From positions 1 through 10,340 of the forward strand of contig JALSUN010000110.1 in assembly GCA_027061425.1 (NCBI GenBank): a stretch of 10,340 nucleotides of DNA. Direction: 5' to 3'. The notes below the pieces were generated by a model. The model was not told where the DNA came from and ran no database searches. It was given only the letters and a program-made list of their open reading frames with translations. The position numbers were made by a program, and so were the translations under genes. Positions 1-4,696 of the stretch are shown piece by piece. Origin of the DNA: Helicobacteraceae bacterium (GTDB taxonomy: Bacteria > Campylobacterota > Campylobacteria > Campylobacterales > Sulfurimonadaceae). Position 1 is the first letter of the stretch. Each line of letters starts with the position of its first letter.

Positions 1-105
1 TGACCCCTTGCATTGCCTCTCATCCTCTCATTTAAAAAATGGCATGGTTTTCTTTATCTCAGGTGTTAGTTGAATTTTATAAAATTAAAACAGTACTGGC
101 TGCTT

Positions 106-111
106 TACAAT
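106..111 (+). promoter_or_regulatory. Possible -10 element for the 59-aa membrane protein gene
   Basis: TACAAT lies 23 bases before the ATG of the small membrane protein gene, leaving room for a short leader with its ribosome binding site. No -35 match stands at the usual spacing. The DNA upstream (about 70-95) is A+T rich, which is common for promoters in Campylobacterota. The call rests on the hexamer alone. Confidence 0.3.
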
Positions 112-134
112 AGAAAACCTACGAAGGAGCTCTT

Positions 135-314
135 ATGCAACAAGATCAAAAGAGTCAAAACATCTATTTGACTACCGGAATCATCAGCGCTGCCTTAGGT
201 TTTATGCTCATCACCGGTTACTACATCATAGAAAATACAGAGAACAGCAGCTCCAGTGATATGGCTGTAGACCAGCGTATTGATAAGTGTTATGAGGAGA
301 AGGGATTAGACTGA
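135..314 (+). CDS. Small single-pass membrane protein, 59 aa, unknown function
   Basis: The ORF begins at an ATG preceded by AAGGAG (124-129) at 5-nt spacing, a strong ribosome binding site that supports a real gene despite its length. The product has a polar, Gln-rich N-terminus (residues 1-9), one hydrophobic helix (about 10-32), then a Ser-rich linker (38-41) and a charged tail with a single cysteine (C52) in a C-Y-E-E-K-G context. The short positive-poor N-terminus leaves orientation uncertain. No family is recognised. It stands alone: nothing on the plus strand follows it for 1.5 kb, and ychF points toward it from the other side. An uncleaved membrane anchor fits better than a secreted peptide, because no signal peptidase site is evident. 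Confidence 0.7.
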   Translation: MQQDQKSQNIYLTTGIISAALGFMLITGYYIIENTENSSSSDMAVDQRIDKCYEEKGLD

Positions 315-457
315 TATTGAAGCTTTGCTTTCTAGCATCAAGAGTACAGTGAGAAGAATAAAGCTATTTTTCCTATCGTATTTGATAGTGTGTTTTAAGG
401 GTATTTCTAAAATTAACTATCTATAGAGGGAAGAAAAAGAGATATCGTAAAATAGAG

Positions 458-500
458 GTGTTAAGGTGATAACACTAACTCTTTTCTCGTTCTTTTTTCA
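458..500 (+). terminator. Candidate terminator downstream of the small membrane protein gene
   Basis: GTGTTA (458-463) and TAACAC (470-475) form a perfect 6-bp stem with a 6-base loop. It is followed by a pyrimidine-rich stretch containing runs of T at 481-484 and 492-497. The stem is AT rich and the T run starts several bases after it, so this is a weak intrinsic terminator at best. It lies about 145 bases after the small gene's stop. Confidence 0.3.
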
Positions 501-521
501 GAATTTTTTAGTATTGTATGG

Positions 522-527
522 TATAAA
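522..527 (+). promoter_or_regulatory. Possible promoter -10 in the intergenic region
   Basis: TATAAA (522-527) is preceded by T-rich DNA at 491-510. This layout, periodic T-rich sequence plus a -10 and no -35, is the known form of sigma-70 promoters in Campylobacter and Helicobacter. A plus-strand transcript from here has no gene to serve, since ychF is on the other strand. If used, it would make a small RNA or an antisense transcript of ychF. Confidence 0.25.
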
Positions 528-613
528 TGTGCAAGATTGGGGTGAACTTTACATCTATTAAGATAGATATTTAAAACAGTTTATCTTGTACTCATGGTAA
601 GTAAAGTTGTGAT

Positions 614-632
614 AGCCCCTAGAACAGGGGCT
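614..632 (-). terminator. GC-rich hairpin, putative ychF terminator
   Basis: AGCCCC (614-619) and GGGGCT (627-632) form a perfect 6-bp GC-rich stem with a 7-base loop, beginning 17 bases beyond the ychF stop codon. In the ychF direction the following bases are not a clean U run (ATCACAACTTT). It may therefore be a weak terminator, an RNA 3'-end stabiliser, or a hairpin acting on plus-strand transcripts. Confidence 0.45.
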
Positions 633-648
633 TGTTGAGAAGAAATGG

Positions 649-1749
649 CTACACGTTAAATCTAAAGTGCATCACATCACCATCTTGAACAATGTACTCT
701 TTACCTTCAAGACGCATTTTACCAGCATCTTTGGCACCTGCTTCGCCACCGTTTGCGATGAAGTCTTCATAAGCGATGACCTCAGCACGGATGAAACCTT
801 TTTCAAAGTCGTTGTGGATGACAGCGGCTGCTTTTGGTGCTGTTGAGCCTTGACGTACTGTCCATGCTCTAACTTCTTTGACACCAGCCGTGAAGTAACT
901 CATAAGACCGAGTTTGTGGAAGCCTTTATGAATGATCTGTGCAAGACCAGACTCTTCAATGCCCATCTCTTCCAAGAAGTCATTTGCTTCATCATCTTCC
1001 ATACCCACAAGCTCTTCTTCGAATTTGGCACAAAGCTTGACCACTTCACAGTTGTTCGCTGCTGCATGCTCTTTTACAAGCTTTACAAACTCATTATCTT
1101 CAGAGATACCGTCTTCGTCTACGTTCGCACCGTACATGATCTCTTTAGACGTTAACAGGCGTAGTTCTTGGTCAAGTTGGATGAACTCTTCACTCTCTAC
1201 TTCTGGGAAGTTTCGTGCCAAGTTACCATCGGCAAGGAATTCAGCCAGTTTTTCTGCTGCTTCCATAAGGCCTGCAGCACTTTTGTCTACACGTGCTTGT
1301 TTTTTAAGGCGATCCATACGGTTACTTAGTGCTTCAACATCCGCAAGGATAAGCTCTGTCTCAATGATCTCGATGTCACGGATAGGGTCTATAGAACCTT
1401 CAGTATGAACAATGTTCTCATCTTCAAAACAACGGACGATCTGTAAGATAACTTCTGTCTCACGGATGTTAGAGAGAAACTTGTTACCAAGACCTTCACC
1501 CTTGGATGCACCCTTAACAAGACCGGCAATGTCAACAAAGTCAAGCGTAGAGTACTGTATGCGCTCAGGATTAACGATCTTTGCTAATGCATCAAGACGC
1601 TTGTCTGGAACAGGAACAACTGCTTTGTTTGGTTCTATAGTACAGAAAGGGTAGTTAGCTGCCTCTGCATTTTGTGCTTTGGTTAGTGCGTTAAAAGTAG
1701 TTGATTTCCCGACGTTTGGTAGTCCGACAAGACCGATGGCTAAACCCAT
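649..1749 (-). CDS. ychF: Redox-/ribosome-associated ATPase YchF (Obg-family, OLA1-like)
   Basis: YchF is a near-universal cytoplasmic P-loop NTPase of the Obg subfamily. It binds the ribosome and prefers ATP over GTP, and it is linked to translation and stress responses. The 366-residue product matches the usual length of about 363. Visible motifs are the G1/P-loop GLPNVGKST (9-17), the switch II/G3 DIAGL (73-77), and a YchF-type G4 of NVDE (209-212) in place of the NKxD that confers GTP specificity. A helical insertion runs about 130-200 and a C-terminal TGS domain about 284-366. An ATG 13 codons further upstream exists, but this start is chosen because AAGGAA (1755-1760) sits 5 nt before it, the family begins at this M-G-L-x-I-G, and the longer start would fall inside the promoter -10. 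The gene is transcribed alone and away from the exoX cluster. Confidence 0.97.
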   Translation of the reverse strand: MGLAIGLVGLPNVGKSTTFNALTKAQNAEAANYPFCTIEPNKAVVPVPDKRLDALAKIVNPERIQYSTLDFVDIAGLVKGASKGEGLGNKFLSNIRETEVILQIVRCFEDENIVHTEGSIDPIRDIEIIETELILADVEALSNRMDRLKKQARVDKSAAGLMEAAEKLAEFLADGNLARNFPEVESEEFIQLDQELRLLTSKEIMYGANVDEDGISEDNEFVKLVKEHAAANNCEVVKLCAKFEEELVGMEDDEANDFLEEMGIEESGLAQIIHKGFHKLGLMSYFTAGVKEVRAWTVRQGSTAPKAAAVIHNDFEKGFIRAEVIAYEDFIANGGEAGAKDAGKMRLEGKEYIVQDGDVMHFRFNV

Positions 1750-1787
1750 AGTAGTTCCTTGAATGATTAGTAGTAAATTATGGTGCA

Positions 1788-1793
1788 ATTATA
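1788..1793 (-). promoter_or_regulatory. ychF promoter -10 element
   Basis: On the minus strand this is a perfect TATAAT within TTGAGTATAATT. It would start transcription near 1781, giving a leader of about 30 nt with AAGGAA just before the ATG. No -35 match is seen, but the upstream sequence on that strand contains A and T runs, as is common in Campylobacterota. Its overlap with the alternative upstream ATG (1786-1788) argues against that longer start. Confidence 0.6.
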
Positions 1794-1834
1794 CTCAAGA
1801 AACCTTTTGTTCCGAGGTAGCGGTGTTAGTCACT

Positions 1835-1863
1835 TTGATGTTATTATATCTAGGAGATAAAAT
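1835..1863 (+). promoter_or_regulatory. Candidate sigma-70 promoter for the exoX gene cluster
   Basis: TTGATG (1835-1840) and TAAAAT (1858-1863) are separated by exactly 17 bases, which would start transcription near 1870, about 27 nt before the nuclease ATG. The weaker AT-rich box TATTAT (1842-1847) is an alternative. If the TAAAAT box is the one used, the tiny ORF at 1862-1900 and its ribosome binding site would lie at or upstream of the start site and would not be translated. Confidence 0.45.
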
Positions 1864-1900
1864 GTCTCTTAAAAATATTACAATTAAAGGCCACAAATGA
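1862..1900 (+). CDS. Possible 12-codon leader ORF overlapping the nuclease start
   Basis: An ATG preceded by AGGAG (1852-1856) at 5-nt spacing opens a 12-codon frame reading MSLKNITIKGHK. It ends in a TGA that overlaps the nuclease ATG as ATGA (1897-1900). The ribosome binding site is stronger than the nuclease's own (AAAGG, 1886-1890). If translated, it could deliver ribosomes to the nuclease by termination-reinitiation. No attenuator-like run of regulatory codons or paired hairpins is seen. A chance ORF is quite possible, and one candidate promoter would exclude it from the mRNA. Confidence 0.3.
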   Translation: MSLKNITIKGHK

Positions 1901-2688
1901 CACCAACTTACTATTTTGTAGATGTAGAATCCACGGGGATAGATTACAAAAATGACAGGCTCATACAGTTGGCCTTTTTAAAAGTGCAGGGTGATACTAA
2001 AGAGGCATTTAATGACCTCTGTTACACAGACATAGAGATGAATGATGCTGTTGTTGCCATCCATCATATCACTAATGCCATGTTAGAAGAGAAGTACTGG
2101 CCTTATGAGACGGAGAGCTTTTTGGAGCTTGAAAAAGGTAACCTTGAAAGTAACTATTTTGTCTCTCATGGTAATGAGCTTGACCTTGTAATGTTAGCGC
2201 ATGAAGAGTTAGAGATAAAGATGCAAAAAGTGGACACAGACCGCTGTGCAAGACTGCTTTTAAAAGAGGCACCAAGTTATAAACTTGAAGACCTCATCAA
2301 ACAGTATGGTTTAGACAAAAAAGCACTCTCTGTCGCAAAAGAGGTGGGTTTAGAGAGACTTGACGCCCATGACGCCCTAAGTGATGCTATTTGGCATTAC
2401 CTCATTTTTGAGTACTTGCTTGAAAAAGCAGAGGGGAAGATAGAGACTTTAGTTGAGATGACTGAGAAGCCTATGTTACTCGAAAAGATCACTTTTGGAA
2501 AGTATAAAGGCAAAAGCTTTGAAGAGATGTTTGAGAAAATCCCTCTAGACTTTGTCTGGATGTACGTCAACATGGCCCCAACATGGCCCGACCTAGACTT
2601 TACACTCACCCACTGGCTCAAACAAAAAGAGTTCTTTTGGAAAAAGGCGCAACAAGAGCGTAAAGAGACAGAAATATTACGGTACTAA
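1897..2688 (+). CDS. exoX: Exodeoxyribonuclease X-like 3'-5' exonuclease (DEDDh family)
   Basis: This is a cytoplasmic DnaQ-like 3'-5' exonuclease. Relatives such as E. coli ExoX degrade DNA in mismatch repair and recombination using two metal ions. Exo I is VDVEST, with D9 and E11. Exo II lies in SHGNELD, with D96 the likely acid. Exo III is HDALSDA, with H158 and D163, which makes it DEDDh. An A-I-H-H-I-T segment (54-59), shared with ExoX, precedes Exo II. The C-terminal part has ITFGKYKGKS (198-207), the DUF3820-type segment that also ends E. coli ExoX, so the whole two-part architecture is conserved. At 263 residues it is about 40 longer than E. coli ExoX (220). The start has AAAGG (1886-1890) at 6 nt and places Exo I at residue 9, as usual. 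It is the first gene of a four-gene run, and its stop lies 2 nt from the next ATG. Confidence 0.85.
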   Translation: MTPTYYFVDVESTGIDYKNDRLIQLAFLKVQGDTKEAFNDLCYTDIEMNDAVVAIHHITNAMLEEKYWPYETESFLELEKGNLESNYFVSHGNELDLVMLAHEELEIKMQKVDTDRCARLLLKEAPSYKLEDLIKQYGLDKKALSVAKEVGLERLDAHDALSDAIWHYLIFEYLLEKAEGKIETLVEMTEKPMLLEKITFGKYKGKSFEEMFEKIPLDFVWMYVNMAPTWPDLDFTLTHWLKQKEFFWKKAQQERKETEILRY

Positions 2689-2690
2689 AC

Positions 2691-3356
2691 ATGAACAACA
2701 TATATCAACTCATTAAAGAGTACCGCTCTCAAAAAGATGATAAAGAGAAAAAACTCTTTTTGATGGCACTTGACCACAGCACGCGGACTTCTCTTAAAAA
2801 GTTTGTTATGTACCAAGATGACCAGAGCCGTTTTGACACCATCTATGAAGGGTGGATTTCTACTGTTAAAGAGGAGATGGTGCTTTTAGAGGCCTACAGT
2901 TTTGCCTTAGAAGTGAGTGACTACCTTAATGGCTACTGTGTGGATAAAAAGGTTAAAAAAGAGTTTGATGACCAGCAAAAAGAGATGATAAAACTGCTTT
3001 TGAAAAACAGACAGTTTCATAGTGTGGCGCAACTGTTAAAAGTGCGTATGGAAGATGAGAGTTTTAAAGAGAGAAAGCTACATGAACTACAGCAGGTGGT
3101 CATAACGTTTTTAAAAAAGAGCGGTGTTAAAGTCCCAGACAAGTTTGCAGACCAACTGTTTATGTGGATAGAGAGCAGACGTTTTCCTCCTTATATGTTG
3201 GCAGGTTATGGGGATGAACTTCATATGAACCTCTATGAAGAACAACTCGATGAAAATGTGCTGGCAGTTAAAATCGTAAAAGCACTCCAACGCACACCAA
3301 GAAATACCCGTAAAGTCATCTCTGAGCTTATAAAACACAGAGATATCGTGAGTTAA
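2691..3356 (+). CDS. Hypothetical cytoplasmic protein, 221 aa, coupled to the nuclease
   Basis: I do not recognise a family. The protein is highly charged, lacks a signal peptide or membrane segment, and appears mainly alpha-helical. A Lys-rich N-terminal section (about 1-35) contains repeated K-D-D-K-E-K-type runs, followed by amphipathic helices (about 50-150), an aromatic R-R-F-P-P-Y-M segment near 163-169, and a basic C-terminus. No catalytic motif or zinc-binding cysteine cluster is evident. Its ATG lies 2 nt after the nuclease stop and has no clear ribosome binding site, so it is probably translated by coupling to the nuclease. That makes a functional partnership with the nuclease more likely than for an average neighbour, but nothing in the sequence proves one. 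Confidence 0.8.
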   Translation: MNNIYQLIKEYRSQKDDKEKKLFLMALDHSTRTSLKKFVMYQDDQSRFDTIYEGWISTVKEEMVLLEAYSFALEVSDYLNGYCVDKKVKKEFDDQQKEMIKLLLKNRQFHSVAQLLKVRMEDESFKERKLHELQQVVITFLKKSGVKVPDKFADQLFMWIESRRFPPYMLAGYGDELHMNLYEEQLDENVLAVKIVKALQRTPRNTRKVISELIKHRDIVS

Positions 3357-3393
3357 CATGGCGTATAGATGTACAACCGTTAGGACAGGATAG

Positions 3394-3924
3394 ATGATAC
3401 CAACTCAAAATATATTACTTCAAACCTTTATATATGAACATCCAGACCACGGTTTTGACTTGGAACTCTTGAAAACAGTTTCTGAACAGTTTGACTTGAA
3501 TTTAGACGGCGATCATGGGGTGTACCATTGGCACCGTGTTTATAAAAATGCTTTAATACTTGCTAAACACTACAACATAGCGTCTCAGGTCTTTATGCTC
3601 TTTGCTCTGTTTCATGACTCACGTCGGGCGAATGAGGGGATAGACCCTATGCATGGAAAACGCGGTGCCAAATACGCACGCAGTTTACAAAAGTCCAACA
3701 AGATCTTAAATGCGCTGAGTACTTCTGACTTTTCTCTTTTGGAATATGCGTGTTCTAGTCATACGAAGATAGACAGAGAGAACCCACTTGTAGATGAACG
3801 TATCGCTCAAATATGTTGGGATGCTGATCGTTTGGATATCGGTAGGGTAGGGTTTGTTGTTGATCCTACTTATTTGAGCACTGGCTACGCTAAAGAGGTT
3901 TGTATGATGAGGAGGAAAATATGA
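3394..3924 (+). CDS. HD-domain phosphohydrolase, 176 aa
   Basis: The metal-binding pattern of the HD superfamily is visible in order: histidines at 41, 45 and 47 in G-D-H-G-V-Y-H-W-H, the HD pair H74-D75 in FALFHDSRR, a second conserved H87 in D-P-M-H-G-K-R-G-A, H123 in S-S-H-T, and the late acidic motif WDADRLD (142-148). HD proteins cleave phosphate monoesters or diesters of nucleotides or cyclic nucleotides, but the substrate here cannot be read from sequence. I recall many bacterial proteins sharing H-D-S-x-R-x-N-x-G-x-D-x-x-H-G, so it appears complete and single-domain. The start is supported by AGGACAGGA (3382-3390). It ends in a 4-nt ATGA overlap with the next gene, and the preceding gap holds an 11-codon ORF whose stop abuts this ATG. 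Confidence 0.85.
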   Translation: MIPTQNILLQTFIYEHPDHGFDLELLKTVSEQFDLNLDGDHGVYHWHRVYKNALILAKHYNIASQVFMLFALFHDSRRANEGIDPMHGKRGAKYARSLQKSNKILNALSTSDFSLLEYACSSHTKIDRENPLVDERIAQICWDADRLDIGRVGFVVDPTYLSTGYAKEVCMMRRKI

Positions 3925-4616
3925 TAGAAACAATGGAACAGGTACTTCACGCCCAAGAGATCAGAAGTAGAGAACAATTAATGATGGTACTCAAAAACGA
4001 GGGATTTATGAGCATATCAAAGCTTCCTGTCTCACTTGTCTCTCACCAATCTAAGTTAAAGTATGAAGCAGATGAAAACATCACATTTTTTGGTGAAGCA
4101 GGTGAGTCCAAAGAGGTGTACACACTAAGTGAACTTCAAAAGTACTCTCATGTAGAAGCAAAGCTCTTTCAAACGTTAGATTTGGCTTTAGTAGAGACAC
4201 TTTCTGGGTTTGAACAGTTACACTTTAAAAGCAAACGTGTTAACGACTACTGGAAACGTCTTATCAACATAGAAGGTCTTAGTAGTATGCTCTACTTTAG
4301 AATGTTAGAGCCGTTAGAGTGTCTCACTAAGCAGATAGATAAAGAGTTACAGAGCAGTGTTCAAGGCCAATGGCATGTAGAACAGTCCCTTCGTGATGAT
4401 ATGCGCAGTAAAAAAGAGAACCCAGAGTTGAGAGCTATCGCGTACAGTGTGCTTTTTTGTATTGATGCACAAGAGGTAGAACATATAGAAGGGTTGCTTC
4501 AGCACTATTTTGGAACGCAATACCTTGTGGTGCGTCATCCAACTCAAACACTTCTCTATGCCTATAGTAAGAGTTTAGATGCTATTTCATTGCGAGAGTT
4601 TTACAAAAAGCGGTAG
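3921..4616 (+). CDS. Hypothetical protein, 231 aa, coupled to the HD hydrolase
   Basis: The product is not recognised. It has no signal peptide or membrane helix, is rich in Leu, Glu, Lys and Gln, and is predicted mostly helical. A short beta-like, Gly-containing segment (about 45-70) lies near the N-terminus, and a C-terminal part contains V-L-F-C-I-D-A-Q-E-V-E-H followed by L-V-V-R-H-P-T-Q-T-L-L-Y-A-Y, which looks like an alternating strand-helix unit. The ATG start is chosen over a TTG seven codons upstream because AGGAGG (3910-3915) sits 5 nt before it and it overlaps the HD gene stop as ATGA. This is the last gene of the run: 80 nt separate it from the next gene. Tight coupling suggests stoichiometric expression with the HD protein, possibly as partner or regulator (inference). 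Confidence 0.82.
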   Translation: MIETMEQVLHAQEIRSREQLMMVLKNEGFMSISKLPVSLVSHQSKLKYEADENITFFGEAGESKEVYTLSELQKYSHVEAKLFQTLDLALVETLSGFEQLHFKSKRVNDYWKRLINIEGLSSMLYFRMLEPLECLTKQIDKELQSSVQGQWHVEQSLRDDMRSKKENPELRAIAYSVLFCIDAQEVEHIEGLLQHYFGTQYLVVRHPTQTLLYAYSKSLDAISLREFYKKR

Positions 4617-4664
4617 ACTGAGGTTGCAAGTTACTCTTCATATGTAATCACATAAAAAATTAGA

Positions 4665-4670
4665 TAAGAT
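4665..4670 (+). promoter_or_regulatory. Possible -10 for the exported protein pair
   Basis: TAAGAT (4665-4670) follows an A-rich stretch (4652-4660) in the 80-nt gap and would start transcription about 20 nt before the next ATG, leaving GAAGG (4686-4690) in the leader. There is no -35 match, and no terminator was found after the preceding gene, so readthrough from the exoX cluster is also possible. Confidence 0.3.
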
Positions 4671-4696
4671 GATGGTACTTTTTTTGAAGGCCAAGT

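Larger units (their letters stand above)
315..648. other. Intergenic region of 334 bases with no convincing gene
   Basis: No ORF with a ribosome binding site was found here on either strand. The stretch contains a small hairpin at 458-475 followed by pyrimidine-rich sequence, a TATAAA box at 522-527 behind a T-rich tract (491-510), a weak AT-only inverted repeat (AAGATA 560-565 / TATCTT 582-587) and a GC-rich hairpin (614-632) next to the ychF stop. The region could hold the 3' ends of both flanking transcripts and possibly a small RNA. Confidence 0.5.

Noticed and set aside
1..105. Possible end of an upstream gene at the window edge (TGA at 1-3)
   Set aside because: Only a stop triplet is visible, so no frame or protein can be assigned, and no hairpin terminator was found after it.
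560..587. AT-only inverted repeat AAGATA / TATCTT
   Set aside because: The six-base AT stem with a 16-base loop is too weak to call a structure or operator.
932..1408. Plus-strand open frame of 158 codons within ychF
   Set aside because: It is antisense to a fully conserved ychF, has a Ser/Arg-biased shadow composition, and has no ribosome binding site.
649..1788. Longer ychF reading starting 13 codons upstream
   Set aside because: The upstream ATG overlaps the TATAAT at 1788-1793 and lacks a ribosome binding site, while the internal ATG has AAGGAA at 5 nt and matches the family N-terminus.
3900..3920. TTG start adding seven residues to the 231-aa protein
   Set aside because: The extension translates the AGGAGG ribosome binding site of the downstream ATG, and the ATGA overlap with the HD gene supports the later start.
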